The notes beneath the pieces are model-generated. The model did not search any database, was not told the DNA's origin, and worked only from the letters and a program-made list of their open reading frames with translations. DNA of 64,000 bases, taken from assembly GCA_023229785.1 (NCBI GenBank), contig JALNYV010000001.1, positions 496,001 through 560,000 of the forward strand. Direction: 5' to 3'. This DNA comes from Candidatus Dojkabacteria bacterium. GTDB lineage: Bacteria > Patescibacteria > Dojkabacteria > SC72. Shown one piece after another: positions 1 to 8,035 of this stretch. Numbering within the stretch: the first letter of the stretch is position 1; every line of letters starts with the position of its first letter. The translations under genes and the position numbers were made by a program.

Positions 1-1
1 T

Positions 2-121
2 CGATACATCCTGTTACGCATAAGAGCGAATAGAAACCCAGGTGCACGAAGATGTGGAAAGTGTGGAAAAGTAATTCCACCGGACAGGTCAATATGCCCT
101 TACTGCAAAAGACCTGCATAA
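2..121 (+). CDS. C-terminal fragment of a zinc-ribbon protein (5' end outside window)
   Basis: The frame is open from the window edge and ends at TAA 119-121. The visible 39 residues are basic and end with two CxxC knuckles (CGKCGK and CPYC), which form a zinc-ribbon. Such tails occur on many nucleic-acid-binding proteins and on small zinc-ribbon proteins, so the full product cannot be named. It lies upstream of dnaA on the same strand and is followed by a large inverted repeat that probably ends its transcript. Confidence 0.55.
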   Translation, partial: RYILLRIRANRNPGARRCGKCGKVIPPDRSICPYCKRPA

Positions 122-128
122 GGGCAAA

Positions 129-181
129 AACCAGGGCTGTGAAAGCTTTCATATTCTATTTATGAAGACACAGCCCTGGTT
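129..181. terminator. Long inverted repeat, probable (bidirectional) terminator
   Basis: Arms AACCAGGGCTGTG (129-141) and CACAGCCCTGGTT (169-181) are perfect complements. The loop contains a second small dyad (TTCATA/TATGAA). On the minus strand the stem is followed by TTTTTG; on the plus strand there is no good T-run. It separates the zinc-ribbon gene from the DnaA boxes and dnaA. Confidence 0.5.
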
Positions 182-248
182 ACCAAATTTAATTCTCTCT
201 CTCAATTATATCTTTCTCTAATGCGATATTTTGCTTATCTATAAATAG

Positions 249-281
249 TTATCCACAAGTATACTAGACAAGTTATCCACA
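249..281 (+). promoter_or_regulatory. Two perfect DnaA boxes upstream of dnaA
   Basis: TTATCCACA occurs at 249-257 and 273-281, same orientation, 24 bp apart. They lie about 75-105 bp upstream of the dnaA start, the usual place for DnaA autoregulation and/or part of the origin. Confidence 0.85.
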
Positions 282-354
282 TTTCTGTTAAATACCGTGA
301 AGTACTACCTTGGTACTGCCCCCCATATTTATATATACATACATTTTTTAAATT

Positions 355-1722
355 ATGGATATACCCGAAATCTCTACTACTAAACTAGATGCTAATCAAA
401 CTTGGAAAATTGCATGTGAGAATATTAGGTTATATATGTCAGATCGTGAATTTGCCTCTTGGTTTGGAAATACATACTTAGAAAAGATAGATAACGGGAT
501 AGCTGAGATTAGTTGTGATAGTGCATACAAAAGAGAGTGGATTGAGATGTACCATAAGTCATTAGTTAGAAAAGCTCTGCTTTCGGCAACTGGACAGAAT
601 TTCGAATTAATATTTTCAATAAGGAAGAATGTTTCAAAAAAAAGTGAGAGTGATTTTGGTCTTTTTTCTCTTCCTACCAAAAATGATGGAAAAGAAGTTA
701 AACTGAGAAAGTCTCAACTAAATCCAAAATATCTTTTCAGTAACTTTATAGTTGGAGCACATAACAAATTAGCATTTGCTGTTGCTCAGGCTGTTGTTGA
801 TGATCTAGGAAAAGCATACAACCCAGTTTTCTACTACGGCCCAACAGGGGTAGGGAAAACACATCTAATGCAAAGTATTGGAAATGAGGTAATTGAGAAA
901 CACCCTGATGCTAAAGTAATGTATGTACCAATTGAACAACTTTTAAATGAATTTGTAGATTCAATTAAAACAAGAACAAATGAAGCTTTCAGAAAAAAGT
1001 ATAGGGAGGTAGATTTACTAATTATTGATGATATTCAGTTTATTGAAACATATCCCAAAACTCAAGAAGAGATATTTAATACATTCAATGCTCTTTACCA
1101 ATCAAACAAACAAATTATTTTAGCAAGTGACCGACCTCCAAAAGAGATTAAAAATTTAATTGATAGACTAAGGTCTAGATTTGAAGGAGGGATGGTTGCG
1201 GATATCCAAGCACCAGATTTAGAAACGAGACTAGCCATACTTCAACAGTTAACTCAAGCAGGGGGAGTAGAGGTAGAAGGGGAAATACTAGAAATGATAG
1301 CTAAAAATATTGAAAGTAATGTAAGGGAACTTGAAGGGGCTGTTACCAAGATTATCTCAATGACGAAACTCGGAGATATCCCAAACCCAGAAAAAGTAGC
1401 AAAGATGCTTCAGTTTGATATTGAAAGTAAAAGGAGAAGAATTAAGCCTGAAAGAGTAATTGAAGCGGTGTGTGAGGTATTTGATGTTACCCAAAAAGAA
1501 ATAAAGAGCAAAAGCAGGACGGCATATCTTGCCCTTGCAAGACAAGTAATCATGTATCTACTTAGAGAAGAATTACAACTTCCACTTGAAAAGATAGCAA
1601 GAGAAGTAAACAGAAAAGATCACACAACCGTTATACATGCATGTGAGAAAATAGGGGAATTAGTAAGAGAAAACGGAAGAACAGGAGAGAAGATTTTAAA
1701 GTGCAAAGAGTATTTAGCGTAG
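355..1722 (+). CDS. dnaA: Chromosomal replication initiator protein DnaA
   Basis: DnaA binds DnaA boxes at the origin and opens it for replication. The 455-residue product has the N-terminal interaction domain (about 1-90), an AAA+ core with Walker A GPTGVGKT at 162-169 and Walker B LLIIDDIQF at 221-229, and a C-terminal helix-turn-helix with the DnaA signature DHTTVIHAC near residue 422. Length is normal for the family. The ATG at 355 follows two DnaA boxes. It ends with TAG, so amber is a genuine stop in this genome. Unlike in many bacteria, dnaN is not the next gene: a reverse gene and the AT-rich origin lie between. Confidence 0.97.
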   Translation: MDIPEISTTKLDANQTWKIACENIRLYMSDREFASWFGNTYLEKIDNGIAEISCDSAYKREWIEMYHKSLVRKALLSATGQNFELIFSIRKNVSKKSESDFGLFSLPTKNDGKEVKLRKSQLNPKYLFSNFIVGAHNKLAFAVAQAVVDDLGKAYNPVFYYGPTGVGKTHLMQSIGNEVIEKHPDAKVMYVPIEQLLNEFVDSIKTRTNEAFRKKYREVDLLIIDDIQFIETYPKTQEEIFNTFNALYQSNKQIILASDRPPKEIKNLIDRLRSRFEGGMVADIQAPDLETRLAILQQLTQAGGVEVEGEILEMIAKNIESNVRELEGAVTKIISMTKLGDIPNPEKVAKMLQFDIESKRRRIKPERVIEAVCEVFDVTQKEIKSKSRTAYLALARQVIMYLLREELQLPLEKIAREVNRKDHTTVIHACEKIGELVRENGRTGEKILKCKEYLA

Positions 1723-1743
1723 GAGAACACTTATCCAACGGCT

Positions 1744-2367
1744 TTAAAAGGCAAGGTATAAATCCGTTTCACCCCAAAGATTCTTTAGAAAATATCTGTC
1801 GAATGTGTGTATTAAATTGCTAATGATACGAGGACTTATGTTAAAAGATATTACCAGCTCATTTACAAACTTCTCTAAAGCCAACTTTTCAATTTCAGAG
1901 TTAGAAACGCTCCTCAACTCAGGATTGCCCATAGTTAGGTCTACGATATTAGAATAAATTCCTAAAAGAATAAAGCAATCACATTCCTCGGCTACCATAA
2001 GTTGTTTTGGATTAAGCCACATATCTGCCAAGAAGTTTTTCAATTTCCTCGTTGTTTCTAAATACCTTTCTTGTGGCATTAAATCTAGTAGCAACCTTCT
2101 TGTCTCTCTGTCCATAATCCAAATAGACGATGTTTCTCCATTTATTGTCGGAACATCCGCAATTCCGCATAGACCGTTCCCGTTTAAAGATTCCAAAACA
2201 GTATCAAAATTCTTTTGCATGGTTCCATTCAAATTCGGATAAATGCAGTCATCAACAGCCTCAACCACAAAAAGGGGAACCGCATAATCAGCAAAAGCCC
2301 TTAACCCTTCACTATCCAATCCTGTGATTTCAATTAATTTTTGGGCAGTAAGCTGTTCATTAATCAT
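1744..2367 (-). CDS. Hypothetical protein, 207 aa, convergent with dnaA
   Basis: I do not recognise this family. The 207-residue product has no signal peptide or membrane segment and is rich in Leu, Asn and acidic residues. One Cys pair (CDC) near the middle is not a clear metal site. It is the only gene on the minus strand between dnaA and dnaN, ends 21 bp from the dnaA stop and starts beside the oriC-like AT-rich region, so it breaks the usual dnaA-dnaN linkage. Resembles other soluble minus-strand orphans of about 210 residues in the window (12.0, 54.5 and 59.9 kb) in size and setting, not in evident sequence. Confidence 0.7.
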   Translation of the reverse strand: MINEQLTAQKLIEITGLDSEGLRAFADYAVPLFVVEAVDDCIYPNLNGTMQKNFDTVLESLNGNGLCGIADVPTINGETSSIWIMDRETRRLLLDLMPQERYLETTRKLKNFLADMWLNPKQLMVAEECDCFILLGIYSNIVDLTMGNPELRSVSNSEIEKLALEKFVNELVISFNISPRIISNLIHTFDRYFLKNLWGETDLYLAF

Positions 2368-2894
2368 AATAGCTTACTAAAAATTATAGCTTATTATACT
2401 ATATTCTCAGCGGCACCTCTATATTCGAGATAGTGGATAACCCGGTGGATAAGAGTTGGATAGGGGTGGAAAAGTAGTTGAGTTTTGCACATATAGTTTG
2501 CCAATATTTTCAAGAAACTATAGATTCAATAACCTTTTTTACCTTTTTAGTTATACACTTACTTATAAACTTACCCAAAACTTATCCATAAATATTATCC
2601 ACATTAACTTTTAATTAATATAACAATATAAATTTAAGGTTAAGTGTAAATAATTAAATATTAATATCCACAATAAAAATTAATTAAATAATCATTTATA
2701 TAAAAGAAAAAATTGTCAAATTTAAGACATATCTACATATCCATACTCTCTATTACTACTGCTACTATTTAAATAATATATATACAAACAACAAAAAGAA
2801 AATAGAAAAATATTTAATAAAAACCTTTGAAGTAAAGGAGGGTATCTTGTATACTAAGAGTATCAAATAATATAAATTCAAACTTATATAAAAT
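2368..2894. other. oriC: Probable replication origin (oriC): DnaA boxes plus AT-rich unwinding region
   Basis: This 527-bp gene-free stretch between dnaA and dnaN carries DnaA-box-like 9-mers: AGTGGATAA (2432-2440) and GGTGGATAA (2444-2452) in reverse orientation, TTATCCATA (2582-2590), a perfect TTATCCACA (2595-2603) and ATATCCACA (2664-2672). From about 2604 to 2890 the DNA is almost entirely A/T, as expected for a DNA unwinding element. The position beside dnaA and dnaN supports the call. Strand switch and GC-skew cannot be judged from this window. Confidence 0.75.
2834..2870 (+). other. Consensus Shine-Dalgarno with seven-codon mini-ORF before dnaN
   Basis: AAAGGAGGG (2834-2842) is followed four bases later by TTG (847-849 of this kb) opening a seven-codon frame that stops at TAA 2868-2870. 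It is one of very few consensus SD sequences in the window and is not placed to serve the dnaN ATG 25 nt further on. It may be a leader peptide or chance. Confidence 0.25.
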
Positions 2895-4025
2895 ATGCAA
2901 TTTTCTTGTAATCAGGATACTTTTTCTCAATATCTAAATGTTGTTAGTAGAATAGTTAATAGTAAACCTGGTCTACCAATATTAAATAATATTTTGTTTA
3001 ATGTTGAGAAAGGAAAATTGACATTGATAGCAACAGACCTTGAAATTGGTATTAATTGTTGGATAGGGGTAGAGACACAATCTGAGGGTAGTGTAACAGT
3101 TCCAGCAAAGCAACTGGCTGAGTTTATTAATACTATTCCATCTGAAAGAGTTGATATAGAGCTTGTAAAGCAGGTATTAAATGTAAGTACAGTTAAAAAC
3201 TTTGCTGAATTTCATACAATTCCAGCAGATGATTTTCCAAAGGTTGTATCTATTAAAAAGGAGAAGCCTCTTTTACAATTAAAGAAGGATGATCTTCTAA
3301 ATGCTGTGAAAAGAGTGGCATTTGCAGCGGCAAATGATGATGTAAAGCCAGTTTTAACTGGAGTTAGAATTGAGATAGAGGGTAAGAATGTTGCTTTTGT
3401 AGCAGCTGATGGATTAAGACTTTCAAGACAAACATTCAAGTTGTCCTCAGCTATAGATAAACCAATTAATCTCCTTGTTCCAGTTAAGGCTCTTCTTGAG
3501 GTAGCTTATGTTGTTTCTGAATTTAGTGGTGCTGATTCTTCAGATGTAGTAGCGGTATATTTAATTGAAGACAGAAATCAGGTTCTATTTAAATATAACG
3601 ATATAGATATTGTCTGTAGGTTGATAGATGGACAGTTTCCTGAGTATAAGCAGATATTACCAACAGCTTTTAAGACAAAAACAACGGTAAATAGAGAGAG
3701 CTTTGCAAACTCTTTAAAAGTAATAAATATTATTGCTAGAAGTGTACTTGGAAATAAGATTATTTTAGATATCTCATCTAAGGAAAACAGTATTACAATG
3801 AATTCAACCCTATCTGATGTTGGAAGCAACAAGAGTGTATGCGAGGCAGAAGTAGAGGGAGATGATATAAAGATGGCATTTTCTGCAAGATTTATTGGGG
3901 ATATGTTAAACAATATTAATGGAGAGGAGATTGAATTTGAGAGTAGTGAGCCTGTTAAACCAGGAGTGTTTAAGATAAAAGGGGACGATTCTTTCATACA
4001 CCTCATTATGCCGATGATGCTGTAG
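2895..4025 (+). CDS. dnaN: DNA polymerase III sliding clamp (beta subunit)
   Basis: The beta clamp is a ring-shaped dimer that tethers the replicative polymerase to DNA. The 376-residue product is the standard length and shows the three-fold clamp architecture. Family-typical stretches are visible: an N-terminal segment ending in SKPGLPILNNILF, the VAADGLRLS segment near residue 170, and the C-terminal HLIMPM(M)L close. The ATG at 2895 directly follows the AT-rich origin; a TATATAAAA stretch immediately upstream could serve as a -10 element. The gene is convergent with the response regulator, with three bases between stops. Confidence 0.97.
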   Translation: MQFSCNQDTFSQYLNVVSRIVNSKPGLPILNNILFNVEKGKLTLIATDLEIGINCWIGVETQSEGSVTVPAKQLAEFINTIPSERVDIELVKQVLNVSTVKNFAEFHTIPADDFPKVVSIKKEKPLLQLKKDDLLNAVKRVAFAAANDDVKPVLTGVRIEIEGKNVAFVAADGLRLSRQTFKLSSAIDKPINLLVPVKALLEVAYVVSEFSGADSSDVVAVYLIEDRNQVLFKYNDIDIVCRLIDGQFPEYKQILPTAFKTKTTVNRESFANSLKVINIIARSVLGNKIILDISSKENSITMNSTLSDVGSNKSVCEAEVEGDDIKMAFSARFIGDMLNNINGEEIEFESSEPVKPGVFKIKGDDSFIHLIMPMML

Positions 4026-4028
4026 GAC

Positions 4029-4715
4029 CTACTTTGACTTTTTGTATTTTCTTCTTCCCCTGTCTCTAACCATATATCCAAATCCATGTACTGTTTCAAT
4101 AAGGTCTCTATCTTTCATCTTATCCCTTAATCTCTTTACATGGACATCAACCGTATTGCTTCCGGTTGCCCTCCTATAATCCCATACATGGTCGAGTAGC
4201 TCGCTTCTACTTATCGTTCTGTTTTTGTTTCTAATCATATACTCTAGTAAGTTGTATTCCCTTCGTCTTAGGGGTAGGTCTTTCTTTCCTATCGAAACAT
4301 GCTTTCCATCTGTATCTACTTCGATATCGTTCATTCTAATAATTCCTCTATCACTTTGCTTTGGACGTCTTAAAAGGGCCGATATTCTAGCTAGTAGCTC
4401 CTGCATAGGGAATGGGTAGTCTAGTACATCATCTCCTCCGTTATTTAAAAATTCTACTTTTTCCTTCCACGTGCTTTTAGTAGATATTCCTAAAAGTAAT
4501 ATTCTGTTACTTTCTCTTCTAATATCTTTGATCATTCTCACACTTCCTTCCTGCGTACTTGTATTACAGATGACTATCTCGAAGAGATTATTTTTAAATA
4601 GGTCTAGTTTAAAGTCCTTCGACCTGATTATCTTTGTCATAAAACCGTTACTCATTAATACTGCATCAATAATATGTGCAACACTTTTAGAATCTTCTAT
4701 AATCAGTATGTTCAT
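4029..4715 (-). CDS. OmpR/PhoB-type response regulator with degenerate receiver
   Basis: The 228-residue protein has an N-terminal receiver domain (about 1-118) and a C-terminal winged-helix DNA-binding domain (about 130-220, with the family-typical RRREYNLLEYM, SNTVDVHVKRLRDK and TVHGFGYM elements). The acidic pair E7/D8 is present. The phospho-acceptor position after beta-3 is Asn51 (IVICNTS) instead of Asp, and the conserved Lys before Pro-Phe is Tyr (DYPFP). The domain should therefore not be phosphorylated in the usual way and may act as a constitutive or ligand-driven regulator. No histidine kinase gene is in the window. Confidence 0.9.
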   Translation of the reverse strand: MNILIIEDSKSVAHIIDAVLMSNGFMTKIIRSKDFKLDLFKNNLFEIVICNTSTQEGSVRMIKDIRRESNRILLLGISTKSTWKEKVEFLNNGGDDVLDYPFPMQELLARISALLRRPKQSDRGIIRMNDIEVDTDGKHVSIGKKDLPLRRREYNLLEYMIRNKNRTISRSELLDHVWDYRRATGSNTVDVHVKRLRDKMKDRDLIETVHGFGYMVRDRGRRKYKKSK

Positions 4716-4790
4716 ATACTTAACATTAAATTTATTGTAATTAGGTTATCTTTCAGGCATGAACTCACAAAGACCTATATTTAGGAAAAG

Positions 4791-5162
4791 ATGAAATACA
4801 TCGTTACACAATTATTTATATTAATTTCAAGTGTAATATTCCTGTTATATTTACTCTCTCTTGCTTATTTTCATCCAATGGGGGAAGCGAGTATAAACTG
4901 GTACAACACAATCACTGTTTTGGGAATTCTGTTTTTAATTGCTCAATCTTTCGTCTCCTTACTTTTTTATCTATTTCAGAAGTTCATATCATATGGCTGG
5001 AAAGAGTTCCCCAGACTTACCTTTTCACTAAGATGGGGGATAGGGATGGGGGTAGTTTTAGTTATTTCAATACTTTTAAATATCTTTAATGTAATTCCTT
5101 TGGTGTATGGATTGCCTGCATGTACTATAATACTGGTTATCCTTAATCTAATAATATTTTAA
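4791..5162 (+). CDS. Small four-helix membrane protein, unknown function
   Basis: The 123-residue product is mostly hydrophobic with about four predicted membrane segments (roughly 5-27, 41-65, 83-100 and 103-122). No catalytic motif is visible and I do not recognise the family. It ends two bases before the next gene, which also encodes a membrane protein, so the two are probably co-transcribed and may work together. Confidence 0.75.
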   Translation: MKYIVTQLFILISSVIFLLYLLSLAYFHPMGEASINWYNTITVLGILFLIAQSFVSLLFYLFQKFISYGWKEFPRLTFSLRWGIGMGVVLVISILLNIFNVIPLVYGLPACTIILVILNLIIF

Positions 5163-5164
5163 TA

Positions 5165-5860
5165 ATGGAAAAGAAAGTTAAAAAAGAGAAGAAAACATTT
5201 AAAGGGGAGATAGAAGATTTAGCTAAATATCTAACAGGAGAAAGTAAGCTTCGAGAGAAAGAAGAAGAGGTAGAGAAGGTAAAAGTTAAAAACATTCAGA
5301 AACAGAAAGATGTTAGAAGAAAGAAGATAATTAAGGGAGAAGAGGTTTTAGAGACAGAAGAGGAAACAAAAAAGATTGTACAAAAGATAAAACTGTATGA
5401 ATGGGAGGTACCTGTTAGATTTAGACTTCCTTTTGATATTAGAACATATCTGATAATTGTAGCTTTGTGTATGGTATTTATTGTTTACCTTGCAGTACTT
5501 GGACACTACGGGCTAATGGCTGCAATCATTGCCCTTCTTTTCTTTGTGTATGTGTCTGGAACAGCAAAGCCTATGATGGCAAAGCACGAGATAAATATGA
5601 AAGGGGTTGATTCAATGGGAACCCTGTACGAGTGGTTTATGCTTAAGAGCTTTTGGTTTAGTAAAAAGGGGGATGAGTATATGTTACAGATTGAAACGAA
5701 GCTAAAAATGCCTGCAAGACTGCTATTAATTGTTGAAAAGAAAGATTTGAAAACAGTATTTGCACTTCTTCAAGATAAACTACTTTACAAAGACATTAGA
5801 AAACAAGGGTGGTTAGAGAAAAAAAGTTTTGGAGAATATATAAAGTTAGAAGATATATAA
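5165..5860 (+). CDS. Membrane protein with charged N-terminal coiled region, unknown function
   Basis: The 231-residue product begins with about 80 residues very rich in Lys and Glu, likely helical and cytoplasmic. Two adjacent membrane segments follow (about 96-114 and 117-135), then a soluble C-terminal domain of about 95 residues. No known motif is recognised. It is two bases downstream of the 4791 gene. Its TAA stop at 5858-5860 is in the same reading frame as the open frame that follows, which is odd and is discussed at 5861. Confidence 0.75.
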   Translation: MEKKVKKEKKTFKGEIEDLAKYLTGESKLREKEEEVEKVKVKNIQKQKDVRRKKIIKGEEVLETEEETKKIVQKIKLYEWEVPVRFRLPFDIRTYLIIVALCMVFIVYLAVLGHYGLMAAIIALLFFVYVSGTAKPMMAKHEINMKGVDSMGTLYEWFMLKSFWFSKKGDEYMLQIETKLKMPARLLLIVEKKDLKTVFALLQDKLLYKDIRKQGWLEKKSFGEYIKLEDI

Positions 5861-6046
5861 ATAAACAATAATCATAAAATAAATAATAAAGTAGAGAAGG
5901 GGTTTAAAGAAATTGAAAAATTATTAGATACTCAACATCCTCACGAAGCACTAAGTCTTTGCAATGAAATAATTAAGACTATTTCAGATGAAAATCATTG
6001 GGAGTTAGGAAGGGCGTATTTTTGGAAACAACTTTGTTATAAACAG
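5861..6046 (+). other. In-frame open extension of the TPR-like gene, no ATG/GTG/TTG start
   Basis: All 62 codons from 5861 to 6046 are open in the frame of the 6047 gene and read like protein of the same helical type (for example KGFKEIEKLL and EALSLCNEII). There is no ATG, GTG or TTG in this frame here; the possible starts are ATA (5861 or 5879) or ATT. The preceding gene ends with TAA immediately before and in the same frame. Confidence 0.55.
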
Positions 6047-6625
6047 TTGCTGGATTTGAAAAATGGTAAACTTGCTGGGACGAAAGCTGTTGACCATTAT
6101 AAAATAGCAGGAGATAATGTTCAGATTTCTAATGTTTTACGAGATACAGCACTACTATACGAACACCTTGGGAAATATAAAGAATCCTTAGAATTATTAG
6201 ATAAAGCCACAGATTCTATACGATTCGAGAAAGCTCTACAGTCGCTAGCACTATGTTTTGTTAAAAAGGGAAAAATACTTTCCACGATTTCAGACGAGTC
6301 TGAAGCAGAAAAATATCTAATTGCTGCTGAAAAAATAATTGAAGTTACAAACAATACTGCACATCAGTTAACTATCGCTACGCATTTGACAGAGTATTAT
6401 GTACATATAAAAGATTTTGAAAAAGCGGAGATGTATTCTAAAAAAGTTGACGAATTACTCTCCTCCTTACAAAAGAAAACTGGATATTTAAACAATCTGC
6501 GATATAGCCAAAATGAATTAGCCAAGACATTCATTGCCCAAAGTAAGGGGAAATATAAAGAGGTTATTATGAGATTCAGGAACTTTGTAAAGTTTGGAAT
6601 AAGACCGAGTAAGAAAGATAAATGA
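6047..6625 (+). CDS. TPR-like repeat protein (true start probably upstream of the TTG at 6047)
   Basis: The 192 residues from TTG 6047 form helical pairs resembling tetratricopeptide repeats (LLYEHLGKYKESLELLDKA, and LTEYYVHIKDFEKAEMYSKK), which usually mediate protein contacts. The N-terminus given here is only the first conventional start; coding character continues upstream to about 5890. The gene ends with TGA directly before tRNA-Ser. Options are a non-canonical ATA/ATT start, readthrough of the preceding TAA, or a gene that has lost its start. Confidence 0.6.
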   Translation: MLDLKNGKLAGTKAVDHYKIAGDNVQISNVLRDTALLYEHLGKYKESLELLDKATDSIRFEKALQSLALCFVKKGKILSTISDESEAEKYLIAAEKIIEVTNNTAHQLTIATHLTEYYVHIKDFEKAEMYSKKVDELLSSLQKKTGYLNNLRYSQNELAKTFIAQSKGKYKEVIMRFRNFVKFGIRPSKKDK

Positions 6626-6715
6626 GGAGAGATGCCAGAGTGGTTGAATGGGGCGCTCTCGAAAAGCGCTATTCAGGAAACTGAATCGGGGGTTCGAATC
6701 CTCCTCTCTCCGCCA
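6626..6715 (+). tRNA. tRNA-Ser(CGA)
   Basis: Acceptor GGAGAGA (6626-6632) pairs with TCTCTCC (6705-6711), followed by discriminator G and an encoded CCA (6713-6715). The anticodon stem-loop GCGCT-CTCGAAA-AGCGC gives anticodon CGA (codon UCG). A long variable arm and a GGTTCGAATCC-type T arm fit class II tRNA-Ser. It starts one base after the TGA of the TPR-like gene. Confidence 0.95.
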
Positions 6716-6757
6716 ATTTGTTTGCTCCTTATTTAAATTGGAAGAGGTAGATATTTC

Positions 6758-6766
6758 TGTTACAAT
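6758..6766 (+). promoter_or_regulatory. Extended -10 element just upstream of a GT4 start
   Basis: TGtTACAAT ends six bases before the ATG at 6773. This spacing would put the transcription start at or next to the start codon (leaderless mRNA). Confidence 0.5.
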
Positions 6767-6772
6767 AATTCA

Positions 6773-8035
6773 ATGAAAATATTACATATTGTTCAACGAT
6801 ATTATCCAGCTTGGGGAGGAAGTGAGAGATATGTTCAAATTATTTCTGAATATCTAGCTAAAGATAACGAGGTAGAGGTCTGGACCTCAGACGCCTATGA
6901 CTTAGATACATTTTGGGATATTAGTAAGAAGAGAATTGAAAAAAGGGAAGAAAGAATAAATAATGTGTTGGTAAAAAGGTTTTCTTCCTCTCCATCGATT
7001 TTAAAATATAGAATAATTTCTAAACTATTTCGTTTTTTATATTGGAGGATATTTGATTTTAATTTAAATATTCCTCTCTCATTCCCGTTTGTACTGGGGA
7101 TGTATAGATATGCGAAAACCCACAAAGGATTCGATTTTGACATTATTCAGGTTACTGCGGCTCCGTACACAATACTCTTTCATATAGCTTCGATAGTTGC
7201 TAAAAGATGTAATGCAAAACTAATAGTAACTCCATTTATTCACTTAGGAGAATCGAAACAAGACGCGGATAGAGCCATATATTTCAAGAAACCAATGGTA
7301 TCAATTTATAAAAATGCAGACCTAATTTTTAAACAAACAAATGCAGAAAAAGAAGCAATAAAGGAGTTCTGTCTTGAGAATGGGCAGACGATTGAAGATT
7401 CAAAGTTTGTAAAACTTGGGATGGGAATATTCCCAGATAAAACAAAAGGTGGAGTAGGGGAAAGGTTTAGAAGAAAATATAAAATATATGAGCCTATTGT
7501 GTTTTCAGTAGGGCTAAGAACTAAAAACAAAGGATCTATAAACTTAATTGAGGCTTCAAAAACACTTTGGGATAAAGGAGAAAAGTTTAAGCTCATATTT
7601 GCAGGGATGAATGCTTGTGATTTTGACGACTACTTTGCGACAGTTGAGCAAAAGTATAAAGAGAGGATATTGATAATTAACAATATTGAAGAAAACGATA
7701 AATTAGATCTTTTCGATGCTGGAGATATATTCTCAATGGTGAGTAAAAGTGATTCTTTCGGAATTGTATATCTTGAAAGTTGGTTTTATAAAAAACCGGT
7801 AATTGCTTGTGACATCCCTTCCATAGCTGAAATAGTCTTAGATAACACTGACGGGCTTCTAGCAACGTTTAGTGACATAGAAAAGATTGCTAGTAATATC
7901 GAGAAATTACTAAAAGACAAGATATTAGCAAAGAGACTTGGAGAGAGTGGCTATACCAAAGTAATGAAAGAATTTACATGGGAGAAAAGACTTGAAATTG
8001 TAAAAAGAGAATATGAAGGTTTAGTATCTATATAG
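6773..8035 (+). CDS. Glycosyltransferase family 4 (GT-B fold)
   Basis: The 420-residue product is a retaining GT4-type enzyme that would transfer a sugar from an activated nucleotide donor. The N-terminal Rossmann domain starts MKILHIVQRYYPAWGGSERY, with the Gly-Gly acceptor loop. The C-terminal donor domain carries SFGIVYLESWFYKKPV near residue 330. The usual EX7E motif is DX7E here (Asp instead of the first Glu), a conservative change. It is a paralog of the 10579 enzyme. Together with the GT-C gene and pilin-like gene it suggests assembly of a surface glycan or glycosylated pilin. Its 3' end overlaps the convergent GT-C gene by 15 bp. Confidence 0.9.
   Translation: MKILHIVQRYYPAWGGSERYVQIISEYLAKDNEVEVWTSDAYDLDTFWDISKKRIEKREERINNVLVKRFSSSPSILKYRIISKLFRFLYWRIFDFNLNIPLSFPFVLGMYRYAKTHKGFDFDIIQVTAAPYTILFHIASIVAKRCNAKLIVTPFIHLGESKQDADRAIYFKKPMVSIYKNADLIFKQTNAEKEAIKEFCLENGQTIEDSKFVKLGMGIFPDKTKGGVGERFRRKYKIYEPIVFSVGLRTKNKGSINLIEASKTLWDKGEKFKLIFAGMNACDFDDYFATVEQKYKERILIINNIEENDKLDLFDAGDIFSMVSKSDSFGIVYLESWFYKKPVIACDIPSIAEIVLDNTDGLLATFSDIEKIASNIEKLLKDKILAKRLGESGYTKVMKEFTWEKRLEIVKREYEGLVSI

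Noticed and set aside
3578..4099. Minus-strand frame of 173 codons over the end of dnaN
   Set aside because: Antisense to the conserved clamp C-terminus and overlapping the response regulator; no protein-like features.
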